Both the position numbers and the translations under genes were made by a program. Below are positions 9,140 through 21,084 of a stretch of DNA of 64,000 nt, piece after piece. The first letter of the stretch is position 1. Every line of letters starts with the position of its first letter. The notes beneath the pieces were generated by a model, which saw only the letters and a list, made by a program, of their open reading frames with translations, made no database searches and was not told the DNA's origin. Source of the DNA: an uncultured Chthoniobacter sp. (GTDB lineage: Bacteria > Verrucomicrobiota > Verrucomicrobiia > Chthoniobacterales > Chthoniobacteraceae); assembly GCA_903874975.1 (NCBI GenBank), contig CAIQUL010000147.1, positions 1 to 64,000 of the forward strand. The letters run 5' to 3'.

Positions 9140-10759
9140 ATGAAATTTTCCGCCGCTCTTTCCACCGCTTTTTTTGCGAGCATCGTCACGCTTTCCGCGG
9201 AGGACTGGGCGCAATGGGGTGGGAATGATCCGGGGCGGAACATGTATTCGCCGGCGAAGGGTTTCCCGGAGAAGTTCGAGCCGGGGAAGTTTAAACCGAA
9301 CTCCGAGGAGATCGACCTGGCCACCACGAAGAACGTGAAGTGGGTGGCGAAGCTGGGGTCGCAGACTTACGGGAATCCGGTGGTCTCGAACGGGCGCATC
9401 TACGTCGGCACGAACAACGCGTCGCCGCGGGACTCGAAGTTCAAGGAGGATCGCTCGTGTCTGTATGCCTTCCGGGAGCGGGATGGCGGGTTCCTGTGGC
9501 AGCTCGCGGTGCCAAAGCTGGCGAGCGGGAAGGTGAATGACTGGGAGTATCTCGGCATCCTGTCATCGCCCAAGGTGCAGGGGAACAAGCTGTGGGTGGT
9601 GACGAGCCGGTGCGAGGTGGTGTGCCTCGACACCGAAGGCCTGGCCGACGGGAACAACGGCCCCTTTAAGGACGAGGCGAAGTATCTCGGCGGTCCGGGC
9701 AAACCGCCGATCGCCCCCGGCACCCTGGATGCGGACATCCTGTGGCGCTACGACATGATGGATGAACTCGGTGTCTTTCCGCACAACGCCTCGAACAGCT
9801 CGGTGATCATCCTCGGCGACAAGCTTTTTACCTGCACCTCGAATGGCCAGGACTGGACGCACGTGAACATCCCGTCGCCGCAGTCGCCGAGCTTCATCAT
9901 GCTGGACAAAAACACCGGGACGCTCCTCGGCGAGGACGACGCGGCGGTCGGCCCGCGGATCAAGCACGGCCAGTGGACGTCGCCATCGGCGGGGAAGGTC
10001 AAAGGCAAGGATCAGGTCTATTTCGGCGGCGGCGACGGCGTGCTCTATGCGTTCGGCACGGAGCCGGTGAAAGAGGGCGACGTCAGCTTGATGAAGAAGG
10101 TCTGGTGGTTCGACGCGGTGCCGGAGGAATACAAAAAGGACAAGGCCGGGAAGCCGATCAAGTATCCCGCCGCGGAAGGTCCGAGCGAGATCAACGCCAC
10201 GCCCGTCTTTTATAAGAACCGCGTGTATGTGGCCATCGGGCAGGACCCCGAGCACGGCGAGGGCGTGGGCCGGTTGGTGTGCGTGGACGCGACGAAGAGC
10301 GGCGACATCACGAAGACGGGGTTGATCTGGGATTTCAAGGAAGTCCACCGCTCGATCTCGACGGTGAGCATCGACCCGACGAATGGGCTGCTCTTCATCG
10401 CGGACTTCAGCGGGTTCGTTTTCTGCCTCGATGCGGAGACGGGGAAGAAGCAGTGGGAGTATGACATGAAGGCGCACATGTGGGGCAGCACCTTCGTCGT
10501 GGATGGCAAAGTGTATGTCGGCGATGAAGACGGCGACGTGTGTGTCTTTGCCAGCGACAGGAAGTTGAAGCTGCTGAGCGAGGTGAACGTGGGCGCGCCG
10601 GTTTATTCCACGGCGATCGTGGCGAACGGCACGCTTTACCTCGGCAGCCAGACGCACCTCTTTGCCATCGCCGAGGGGGCCAAGCCAGTGGAGGTCAAAG
10701 CGGCGCTGCTGGATGCTCCGGCGGGTGCGAAGCCTGGGGCGGCGGGCAAGCGGCCATAG
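9140..10759 (+). CDS. PQQ-like beta-propeller repeat secreted protein
   Basis: Signal peptide; repeats such as LYAFRERDGGFLWQLAVP, GFVFCLDAETGKKQWEYDMKAHMWGSTFVVDGKVYVGDEDG. Confidence 0.85.
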   Translation: MKFSAALSTAFFASIVTLSAEDWAQWGGNDPGRNMYSPAKGFPEKFEPGKFKPNSEEIDLATTKNVKWVAKLGSQTYGNPVVSNGRIYVGTNNASPRDSKFKEDRSCLYAFRERDGGFLWQLAVPKLASGKVNDWEYLGILSSPKVQGNKLWVVTSRCEVVCLDTEGLADGNNGPFKDEAKYLGGPGKPPIAPGTLDADILWRYDMMDELGVFPHNASNSSVIILGDKLFTCTSNGQDWTHVNIPSPQSPSFIMLDKNTGTLLGEDDAAVGPRIKHGQWTSPSAGKVKGKDQVYFGGGDGVLYAFGTEPVKEGDVSLMKKVWWFDAVPEEYKKDKAGKPIKYPAAEGPSEINATPVFYKNRVYVAIGQDPEHGEGVGRLVCVDATKSGDITKTGLIWDFKEVHRSISTVSIDPTNGLLFIADFSGFVFCLDAETGKKQWEYDMKAHMWGSTFVVDGKVYVGDEDGDVCVFASDRKLKLLSEVNVGAPVYSTAIVANGTLYLGSQTHLFAIAEGAKPVEVKAALLDAPAGAKPGAAGKRP

Positions 10760-10778
10760 AGGGCCCGGGCGAGTTTCC

Positions 10779-11282
10779 ATGAGGAAGATGCGTCGCGGGT
10801 CCTTCCTGCTTTTCCTCGTCGGGTTCGCGGGCTGGACGGCGCTTGCGGAGGATGGCGGGGTGCCCATGCGGCGTGACCGGAACCGGCCCGTCACGGTGAT
10901 TCCGTCAGGACAGGGCATCGTCCTCTCCGTTCCGGGTGGGGACATTGGGACCTGCACGCTGCTGCGACCCGCGGGAGGCTGGCCCGCGCAGGTCACGCTG
11001 CGGTTGGTGTGGAAGCGCCCGGTTGGCGGGACGTATTACGAGGGATTTTTCCTTTCGACCGACCGATGGAAGCTCGGTGAAAGCCTGCGCCCGGGGAAGA
11101 ACGAGTGGCTTTTGCGCCGCGCCGATGCCGCGGGGAAATTCCGCAATGATCCGCGGGAAAGAACCGAGACGATCCACGCCGTGGTGCAAGAGACGGCGGC
11201 GGCTTTGGAATTTGTCATTCCTGCCGCGCTCTTCGAGGGCACGCCGCGAATCGAGGTGCAGTGGATCGACTTTTACCGGTGA
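10779..11282 (+). CDS. hypothetical secreted protein
   Basis: Signal peptide MRKMRRGSFLLFLVGFAGWTALA; no family recognised. Confidence 0.6.
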   Translation: MRKMRRGSFLLFLVGFAGWTALAEDGGVPMRRDRNRPVTVIPSGQGIVLSVPGGDIGTCTLLRPAGGWPAQVTLRLVWKRPVGGTYYEGFFLSTDRWKLGESLRPGKNEWLLRRADAAGKFRNDPRERTETIHAVVQETAAALEFVIPAALFEGTPRIEVQWIDFYR

Positions 11283-11446
11283 GTCTCCGGCGCTGCGCAT
11301 GACGGGTTAGCAAATTTTCTATGAAAACGGCGTCGCAGCGCCCACGCTGCCGCCGTCTGGGACCGCGCCTCGGATTCGGTGCGCGCCTTGCGGCGTGGCG
11401 CATACGTTTCCGCCCTGTCCCCGTCACAACTTTGACTTCGATACCC

Positions 11447-12946
11447 ATGTCCGACTCCGTCCCAATCCAACCGTCGCCCGCCGAGTTCCGCGAGTTGGCG
11501 AAACGCGGGAACACGATCCCGATTTATACCGAACTCATCGCCGACGCCGAGTCGCCGGTTTCCGCGTTTCAAAAGATCGACGAGGGCGGTTACTCGTTTC
11601 TTTTTGAGTCGGTGGAAAAGAGCGATCAGGCGGGGCGCTACTCGTTTGTCGGCGCGCAACCGCGGCTGACGTTCGAGAGCCGCGGGCGGACGATTCGCAT
11701 CGTGGAGGATGGTGTGGTCCGCGAGTTCGAGACGGCGCGCGATCCGCTGCACGAACTCGAAGCGCTGATGAACCGCTTCACTTTCGTGCCGTCACCGGCC
11801 CTGGAGGATTCACGGTTCGCGGGTGGCGCGGTCGGGTATCTCGGCTACGACATGGTGCGGTTCTTCGAGCCCACCATTGCCGCGCCGCCGCCGGATCAAC
11901 TCGGCCTGCCGGAGAGCTTCTTCTTCCTCGCGGAAACGGTCCTCATTTTCGACCACCGCACGCGCCGTCTGCGGATCGTGGCGAATGCGTTCGTCGAGAA
12001 CGATCCGGATGCGGCCTACGCCCTGGCCGCGAAAAAGATCGCGGCGCTCGCCGCGAAACTGAATCAACCGACGCATCTCCCGCCGATCTACGTGGACCGC
12101 CAATCGCCGCCGGTCACGCCCACCGCCAACACCACGCGCGACGAATACCTGCAGATGGTGCGCGACGGGATGGAATACATCCGCGCGGGCGACATCTTCC
12201 AGTTCGTCCCGTCGCAGCGGTTCGAGACGGATTACACGGGCGACGCGCTCACGCTCTACCGCGCGCTGCGTTTCGTGAATCCGTCGCCCTACATGTTTTG
12301 CATGAAATTCGCGGGGCAGTTCGCGCTCGTGGGCAGTTCGCCGGAGGTCCACGTCCGCGCGATCAATGGCCGCATCGACATCCGGCCCATCGCCGGCACG
12401 CGTCGCCGCGGGGCTAACGCCGCCGAGGACGACGCCAATGCCGCCGAACTGCTCGCGGATCCGAAGGAGCGCGCCGAGCACCTCATGCTCGTCGATCTCG
12501 CGCGCAATGATGTCGGCCGTGCCGCCGAGTTCGGCAGCGTGCAGGTCAGCGATTTCATGACCGTGGAGAAATACAGCCATGTCATGCACATCGTCTCCAA
12601 CGTCCACGGCACCCTCCGCCCCGACCGCACCGCCTACGACGTGATGCGCGCGACCTTTCCCGCCGGGACCGTCAGCGGCAGCCCGAAAGTCCGCGCCATG
12701 CAAATCATCAACCAACTCGAGAAGAGCAAACGCGGCGTCTATGCCGGAGCCGTCGGCTACTTCGGCTTCGACGGCCACAGCGACTCCTGCATCGCGCTCC
12801 GCACCGTCGTGCTCAAGGACGGCAAAGCGTTTGTCCAGGCAGGCGCCGGCATCGTGGTCGATTCGTCACCCGAGTCCGAATATCAGGAGTGCGTGAACAA
12901 GGCGATGGGGATGATGGCGGCGATCGCGAGGGCGAAGGGAATTTAG
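11447..12946 (+). CDS. trpE: Anthranilate synthase component I
   Basis: IRAGDIFQFVPSQRFE, SPEVHVR, PIAGTRRRG, HLMLVDLARNDVGRAAEFGSV, FPAGTVSGSPKVRAM. Confidence 0.95.
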   Translation: MSDSVPIQPSPAEFRELAKRGNTIPIYTELIADAESPVSAFQKIDEGGYSFLFESVEKSDQAGRYSFVGAQPRLTFESRGRTIRIVEDGVVREFETARDPLHELEALMNRFTFVPSPALEDSRFAGGAVGYLGYDMVRFFEPTIAAPPPDQLGLPESFFFLAETVLIFDHRTRRLRIVANAFVENDPDAAYALAAKKIAALAAKLNQPTHLPPIYVDRQSPPVTPTANTTRDEYLQMVRDGMEYIRAGDIFQFVPSQRFETDYTGDALTLYRALRFVNPSPYMFCMKFAGQFALVGSSPEVHVRAINGRIDIRPIAGTRRRGANAAEDDANAAELLADPKERAEHLMLVDLARNDVGRAAEFGSVQVSDFMTVEKYSHVMHIVSNVHGTLRPDRTAYDVMRATFPAGTVSGSPKVRAMQIINQLEKSKRGVYAGAVGYFGFDGHSDSCIALRTVVLKDGKAFVQAGAGIVVDSSPESEYQECVNKAMGMMAAIARAKGI

Positions 12947-13380
12947 CATTTAGGAATTAGCATTTAGCATTTGGCCCTGTGCGGTGCGTTTTATGAACAA
13001 GGAAGACCTCAAGCAGCGGACGAAAGATTTTGGACTTCGAGTGATGAAACTGGTGAGGGAGCTGCCGAATGATGTTCCTGGCAAAGTCATCGCCAACCAA
13101 CTCATGCGCTCGGCCAGTTCCGTGGGCGCGAACTATCGCTCAGCCTGTCGCGCACGATCGACCGCCGAGTTCATCGCCAAGCTCGGTGTCGTGCTGGAAG
13201 AAGCGGATGAAAGCGGCCACTGGCTGGAACTCATCATCGCCGATGGTATGCTGCCCGGCTCCCGAGTTGAACCGCTGCGTGCTGAATCCGACGAACTCTG
13301 CGCCATCATCTACGCCGCGATTCACGCCACGCGTCGGAAGCAGTAAAATGCTAAATGCTAAATCCTAACTGCTAAATCCC
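12937..13380. mobile_element. Putative IVS-like cassette: four-helix-bundle ORF between heptad-periodic inverted repeats
   Basis: Left arm 12937-12972 gggaatttagcatttaggaattagcatttagcattt versus reverse complement of right arm 13346-13380 gggatttagcagttaggatttagcatttagcattt: two mismatches and one indel. Confidence 0.7.
12993..13346 (+). CDS. Four-helix-bundle protein (S23-like family)
   Basis: LKQRTKDFGLRVMKLVRELP..QLMRSASSVGANYRSACRARSTAEFIAKLGVVLEEADESGHWLEL family signature; upstream GTG 12984 possible. Confidence 0.88.
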   Translation: MNKEDLKQRTKDFGLRVMKLVRELPNDVPGKVIANQLMRSASSVGANYRSACRARSTAEFIAKLGVVLEEADESGHWLELIIADGMLPGSRVEPLRAESDELCAIIYAAIHATRRKQ

Positions 13381-13944
13381 ATGCTCCTCGTCATCGATAA
13401 CTACGATTCTTTCACCTACAATTTGGTGCAGTATTTCGGCGAGTTGGGCGCCGATCCTTTGGTCAGGAGAAACGACGAAATCACCCCTGACGAAATCGCC
13501 GCGCTCAACCCTGAGCGCATCGTCATTTCTCCCGGGCCTTGCACGCCCAATGAGGCGGGCATTTCGTGCGAGGTGATCCGCCGCTTTGGTCCCACGATCC
13601 CGCTGCTCGGCGTCTGCCTCGGGCACCAATCCATCGGACAGGTTTATGGCGGCGAGGTCGTGCGCGCGGGGCGGCTGATGCATGGGAAAACCTCGCCCAT
13701 TCTGCATCACGACAATGGCGTATTTGCCGGCCTGCCGAATCCCTTCGACGCCACGCGCTACCACTCGCTTCTCGTGAGGCGTGAAACCTTTCCCGCCGCG
13801 CTCGAAATCACCGCCGAAACCGCCGAGGGCGAGATCATGGGGCTGCGCCACCGCGAGTTTCCCATCCACGGCGTGCAGTTTCACCCGGAGTCCATCCTCA
13901 CCCTCTGCGGCAAGCGCCTGCTGGAAAATTTCCTAGCGCTTTAG
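13381..13944 (+). CDS. trpG: Anthranilate/aminodeoxychorismate synthase glutamine amidotransferase
   Basis: [53 protein letters not shown]. Confidence 0.95.
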   Translation: MLLVIDNYDSFTYNLVQYFGELGADPLVRRNDEITPDEIAALNPERIVISPGPCTPNEAGISCEVIRRFGPTIPLLGVCLGHQSIGQVYGGEVVRAGRLMHGKTSPILHHDNGVFAGLPNPFDATRYHSLLVRRETFPAALEITAETAEGEIMGLRHREFPIHGVQFHPESILTLCGKRLLENFLAL

Positions 13945-14109
13945 TTTTCATCGGCAGGTTGCGTCGGTAACTGGCTGCAGCAGGCTGCTTTTCGACCGCG
14001 CATGAAACGCCACAAACATCTTTGGGAACGGCCGCACCTCCGGTGGAGTTGAGGGCCTGCCGGAAATCGCCGTGACCTCCACGGGCGCTTGCGCTACGGC
14101 TCGCGCCCG

Positions 14110-15804
14110 ATGTCGAAGACTTTCGCCTGGTTCGTCTATGCGCTCACCGCCGCGTTCTTCGCGTGTTTTTTTGTGTGGCCGATCGGGACGGTGCTGGCGG
14201 GAGCCTTTGTGGATGCGGATGGGCGGGTGACGTGGGATTTCGTCGGTGAGGTTTTCCGCAACCGCATCTACCTCGAAGGACTGCGCAACGCGCTGCTGCT
14301 CGCGGGTGGCAGCACGGTCGCGGCGCTGGCCCTCGCGCTGCCGCTGGCTTTTGTGGCGGACCGGTTTGAGTTTCCGGGGAAAAAGCTCCTCTCCGCGGCG
14401 ATCCTCGTGCCGATGATCCTGCCGCCGTTCGTCGGAGCCATCGGCATTCGGCAGATGCTCGGCCAATACGGCGCGCTCAATGCGCTGCTCGTGAAACTGG
14501 GTGTGCTCGGCGCGGGCGAGACCATCGACTGGCTCGGCTCCGGGCGGATGTGGGGCGTGGTCGCGCTCAATGCGCTGCACCTCTATCCGATCCTCTTTTT
14601 GAACCTGACCGCCGCGCTCGCGAATCTCGATCCCGCGATGGAGGAGGCGGCGGAAAACCTCGGCTGTACGGGCTTCCGGCGGTTTCGGCGGATCACGCTG
14701 CCGCTGATCATGCCGGGCCTTTTTGCCGGCGGCACCATCGTCTTCATCTTCGCCTTTACCGAGCTGGGCGTGCCGCTGGTCTTCGATCTCACGCGCGTCA
14801 CGCCGGTGCAGATTTTCTACGGCATCAAGGAAATCGCCGGCAACCCGTTCCCGTTTGCCCTCGTGGTGGTGATGCTCGCCAGCACCGCGCTGCTCTACAC
14901 GGTCAGCCAGTTTTTCTTTGGCCAAACGGGGAGCGCCATGACGCCAAAGGCCACCACCATCGGCGGCGCGCGGACGCCGGGCCACGCCGCGCAATGGGCT
15001 TGCGCGCTGGGTTTCGCGGCGGTCACGGCGCTCGCGCTGCTCCCGCATCTCGGCGTGATCTTCGTGTCGTTCGCGGGCGACTGGTATCGCACGGTTTTTC
15101 CGGAAAGCGGGACGCTCGCGCACTATCAGGCCGCGCTCGGCCACCCGCTCGCCGTGCCCTCGATCATCAACAGCGTGAAATACGCCGCGTGCTCCACGGT
15201 CTTCGACATCGTGCTCGGCGTGGCCATCGCCTACGTCGTCGTCCGCACCACGCTGCCGGGCCGCAGGCTGCTCGATGCCATGGCCATGCTGCCGCTCGCC
15301 GTGCCGGGGCTGGTCCTTGCCTTTGGCTACATCTCCATGACCCAGGATGGCCGCACCTTTGCGTGGCTGAACCCCTCGAAAGATCCCACGCTCCTGCTCA
15401 TCATCGCCTACTCCGTGCGCCGACTGCCGTATGTCCTGCGCGCCACCGTCGCCGGCCTCCAGCAGACCAGCGTGACGCTCGAGGAGGCCGCGCAAAATCT
15501 CGGCTGCCCGCCGCTGCGCACCCTGCGCCGGATCACCTTCCCGCTCATCACGGCCAACGTCCTCGCGGGTGGGCTGCTCGCGTTTTCCTTTGCGATGCTG
15601 GAGGTCTCCGACTCGCTCATCCTCGCGCAAAAGCAGCAGCACTTCCCCATCACCAAAGCCATCTACGAACTCTTTCAACTCATGGGCGAAGGCCGCTTCG
15701 TCGCCTCCGCGCTCGGCGTCTGGGCCATGGTCTTTCTCGGCCTCACCATCTTTGCCACCAGCCGCATCCTCGGGAAAAAACTCGGCGCACTCTTCCGCGT
15801 GTAG
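14110..15804 (+). CDS. ABC transporter permease with two permease domains (iron(III)/Fbp-type)
   Basis: Two EEAAENLGCTGFRRFRRITLPLIMPG / EEAAQNLGCPPLRTLRRITFPLITANV EAA loops; 12-TM-like hydrophobicity. Confidence 0.85.
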   Translation: MSKTFAWFVYALTAAFFACFFVWPIGTVLAGAFVDADGRVTWDFVGEVFRNRIYLEGLRNALLLAGGSTVAALALALPLAFVADRFEFPGKKLLSAAILVPMILPPFVGAIGIRQMLGQYGALNALLVKLGVLGAGETIDWLGSGRMWGVVALNALHLYPILFLNLTAALANLDPAMEEAAENLGCTGFRRFRRITLPLIMPGLFAGGTIVFIFAFTELGVPLVFDLTRVTPVQIFYGIKEIAGNPFPFALVVVMLASTALLYTVSQFFFGQTGSAMTPKATTIGGARTPGHAAQWACALGFAAVTALALLPHLGVIFVSFAGDWYRTVFPESGTLAHYQAALGHPLAVPSIINSVKYAACSTVFDIVLGVAIAYVVVRTTLPGRRLLDAMAMLPLAVPGLVLAFGYISMTQDGRTFAWLNPSKDPTLLLIIAYSVRRLPYVLRATVAGLQQTSVTLEEAAQNLGCPPLRTLRRITFPLITANVLAGGLLAFSFAMLEVSDSLILAQKQQHFPITKAIYELFQLMGEGRFVASALGVWAMVFLGLTIFATSRILGKKLGALFRV

Positions 15805-15902
15805 GTTGGCCCGCGCGTCGCGGTCGAAGCGCCCCTGCAGGCGCACTCTTCCCCCTCCCCGCGCGGTGACCGCCACGTCGGCGAAGTCACGGGCGAGCGA
15901 AT

Positions 15903-15959
15903 GTAGCTTGGGCTTTAGTCCAATGGGCGGCAGGGCCTTTGGACTAAAGTCCAAGCTAC
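15903..15959. repeat. GTAGCTTGG(G/A)CTTTAGTCCAA palindrome
   Basis: gtagcttgggctttagtccaa ... ttggactaaagtccaagctac, 20/21 complementary. Confidence 0.85.
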
Positions 15960-16003
15960 TTTCCGCACTCGCAACGACCGCTGCGGCAAGCCGGCGGCTG
16001 GCG

Positions 16004-18481
<2,478 letters not shown>

Positions 18482-18492
18482 GGGCGGTTGGG

Positions 18493-19575
18493 TTACGAAA
18501 GTCGGACGAATTGTTGGCCGGGGAGCTGTTTGACCCGCCTTTTCATTTCGAGGGCGAGCAACGTGGACGCCACTTTCGGCATCGGCAAGCCTGATTTTCC
18601 GACGATGAAATCGAGCGCCGTTTCGTTGGTTTCGATGGCGTCGAGGATGGTCTGCTCGTCGGGCGAAAGCTCCGCGGGTGCCGTTTTTGCGCGCTCCGCC
18701 GGGATGAGGACGTTCAGGTCGTCGAGGATGTCGGCGGCGCCGGTGATGAGCTTCGCGCCCTGCTGGATGAGGCGGTTCGGGCCGCCGGAAGTCGGGCGGT
18801 CGATGGGGCCAGGCACGGCATAGACGGTGCGGTTGTGCTCCAGCGCCTGGCCCGCCGTGATGAGCGCGCCGCCTTTCAACCCCGACTCCACCACGAGCAG
18901 CCCGCTGCTCCAGCCCGCGACGATGCGGTTGCGGTAGGGAAAGGTCTGCGGCGTGGGCGGGTAGGTCATCGGGTATTCGCTCACGACCGCGCCCGAGGCG
19001 GCGATCTTCTCGGCGAGCGCCAGGTTTTCCTGCGGGTAAAGGTCCATCAACCCCGAGCCGAGCACCGCCACCGTGCGGCCCTGCGCCGCGAGCGCGCCCT
19101 GATGCGCCGCCGTGTCGATGCCCCGCGCCAGCCCGCTGACCACGGTGAGCCCCGCGTAGGCGAGCTGGTAGGAGATCTTTTTCGCGCACTCCAGCCCGTA
19201 GTGCGAAGTCTTCCGCGAGCCCACCACCGCCAGCGCGTGCTGATCCCGCTCCGTCAGCCGTCCCCACGTGTAGAGCACGATCGGCGGATTATAAATCTCC
19301 CGCAGCAACCGAGGATAAACCGCATCCGCCTGCGTGAGCACCTCCGCCCCGAAATCCCGCACCCGCGCCAACTCTGCCGGTAGATCCACCGTGCTCTCCC
19401 AGCTTGCGATCCCTTCGCTCACCTCCGCTCCCACGCCCTCCACCTCCCGGAGCTGCCCGACCCGCGCCCGCAGCACCTGCTCCGGTGTTTCAAACCGCTC
19501 CAGCAGCCGCCGCAACCGCACCGGCCCGAGATTCGGCACCATGTTCAGCGCCACGCAGGCTTCCGTTTCAGTCAT
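18493..19575 (-). CDS. dprA: DNA-processing protein DprA
   Basis: LAVVGSRKTSHYGLECAKKISYQLAYAGLTVVSGLARGIDTAAHQGAL; GGALITAGQALE. Confidence 0.95.
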   Translation of the reverse strand: MTETEACVALNMVPNLGPVRLRRLLERFETPEQVLRARVGQLREVEGVGAEVSEGIASWESTVDLPAELARVRDFGAEVLTQADAVYPRLLREIYNPPIVLYTWGRLTERDQHALAVVGSRKTSHYGLECAKKISYQLAYAGLTVVSGLARGIDTAAHQGALAAQGRTVAVLGSGLMDLYPQENLALAEKIAASGAVVSEYPMTYPPTPQTFPYRNRIVAGWSSGLLVVESGLKGGALITAGQALEHNRTVYAVPGPIDRPTSGGPNRLIQQGAKLITGAADILDDLNVLIPAERAKTAPAELSPDEQTILDAIETNETALDFIVGKSGLPMPKVASTLLALEMKRRVKQLPGQQFVRLS

Positions 19576-19692
19576 GCGCCACCTTTGCCCACCGCCCGGC
19601 AGCCGGAGCAATCTAATAATTCCCCGCCGCGGTCGGTCTTGGGGGTGAAACTTCCGTTGACCGGGAACGTTTCAGCCTTTCTAACCAACTCC

Positions 19693-20220
19693 ATGAACAC
19701 GCTTTCCCGCCTCGCGTTCGCCCTCGCCCTTCCGCTCCTCGCCACGCCCGCGCCGGCGGAAGACAGAAATGGTCTCAGCGTGCTCGTCACCAAAACCACC
19801 CTCGACAAGAAGGATTCCCGGACTTCCAGCTACTACGAGCGGAGCAATAAAACCCAGGCGCTCAAAGTCACGGTCAAAAATATCTCTTTCAAACCGATGC
19901 CCGAGGGCGAAATGACGTGGAAAATCCTCGTGGTCGGGACGTATTCGAGCACGCTCTACACCGGTGTGGAAAAGGTCAACGCCCTCAAACCTGCGGAGAC
20001 TCAGGAACTCATCATCGGTGCCGCCCAAGTCAGCGCGTGGAAGGATTACTCCGGCCGGGGCAGCGACAAGACCGAACACCAGATCGCCATCACGCATGGG
20101 GACAGGGAAATCATCAAAACGCAGACCACGCCTGGCTTCGATGCCATGGCCAAGCGCGCTTCGTCCAGCGGTGCGGGGAGTTCTTCCGGCGGCACGAGTG
20201 AGAAAAACGGCTCCAACTAA
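19693..20220 (+). CDS. hypothetical secreted protein
   Basis: Signal peptide; intact paralog of the adjacent decayed copy. Confidence 0.6.
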   Translation: MNTLSRLAFALALPLLATPAPAEDRNGLSVLVTKTTLDKKDSRTSSYYERSNKTQALKVTVKNISFKPMPEGEMTWKILVVGTYSSTLYTGVEKVNALKPAETQELIIGAAQVSAWKDYSGRGSDKTEHQIAITHGDREIIKTQTTPGFDAMAKRASSSGAGSSSGGTSEKNGSN

Positions 20221-20230
20221 CTTCCCCTAA

Positions 20231-20756
20231 ATGAAAATCCTGTTGCCCCTCGTCTTTAGCGCCATGCTCGCCCTCACCGTTACCGCCGCTCGTGCGGAGG
20301 AAACGAACGGGGTCGGCGTCACGGTTTCGAAAACGACGATCGACAACAACGACTCCCGGGGCACCTGCTCGAAAGTATCGATCTAACCCAAGCCCTGAAG
20401 GCCGCAATCAAGAATGTCAGCTTCAAGCCGCGGGCCGAGTCTGAACTAACGCGGACCATCCTCATCAAGAGGTAATACTCGTCCCCTTACTCCTCGTCCA
20501 GCTACGGCCCAAGTCGCCTGAGTGGGAAGGAAAAGGTCAAGGCCCTCAAACCTGCGGAATCAGTGGAGTTCATCCTCGGCAGCGCCCAGATCTCAGGCCG
20601 CCAAGGCGCCTCGTGGGCGGATAAGGACAAGACTGAATGGCAGATCATCATCACCCAAGGGGCGCCGAGTTAATCAAGACACAGAGCGCGCCAAGCTTCG
20701 ACGCCTTGAACAAGCTGGCGCGCGGGCGGAGCAGCAGCAGTAGCAGTCGGGACTAA
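20231..20756 (+). pseudogene. Frameshifted/decayed tandem paralog of 19693..20220
   Basis: MKILLPLVFSAMLALTVTAARAEETNGVGVTVSKTTIDNNDSRG then stops; aligned segments gaaaaggtcaaggccctcaaacctgcggaa.. and atcaagacacagagcgcgccaagcttcgacgcc match the upstream gene. Confidence 0.75.
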
Positions 20757-20757
20757 C

Positions 20758-21000
20758 TCACCGCCCCACCCGATCCAGGGTGCGGACGCTGCCATAGGTG
20801 GCGAGCACGACCTGCAGGTCGGTGCGGTTGCGCAGACCCACCTTGAGATTGATCGGCGCGATGCCCCAGCTTTCGGTCTGCGTGTTCGCGCCGCCCGCCG
20901 TGTCGTGATCGCGTTCATAGGTCAGCAGGTCCATCTCGATTTGGAAATGGCCGGCGTCCACGGTGTGCGCGCTCTCGGTCTTATCCGGCGAGTTGGTGGG
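20758..21000 (-). pseudogene. Fragment of MetA-pathway-of-phenol-degradation-like (PF13557-like) protein
   Basis: DKTESAHTVDAGHFQIEMDLLTYERDHDTAGGANTQTESWGIAPINLKVGLRNRTDLQVVLATYGSVR. Confidence 0.5.
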
Positions 21001-21034
21001 CGGTGCCGGAGGTTTCGAGGGTTGCGGTAGCCAT
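20981..21034 (-). pseudogene. Possible CheW N-terminal stub (MATATLETSGTAHQLAG)
   Basis: Start codon and 17 codons directly after the cheA-like 3' end, then joins unrelated sequence. Confidence 0.35.
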
Positions 21035-21084
21035 AGGTTCGATTGGGTTGCGGAGGTTCTGGAAAAAGGTGCCGGGCGGGCGGG

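Noticed and set aside
11327-11357. Possible trp leader attenuator hairpin upstream of trpE
   Set aside because: A hairpin exists, but no leader peptide with tandem Trp codons and no alternative antiterminator pairing could be supported.
6976-13380. Diversity-generating retroelement (four-helix proteins resemble Avd)
   Set aside because: No reverse transcriptase, template/variable repeat pair or target lectin-type gene seen in the window; S23/IVS-type interpretation fits better.
13948-15954. 668-aa ORF antisense to the ABC permease
   Set aside because: GC artefact opposite a well-supported permease.
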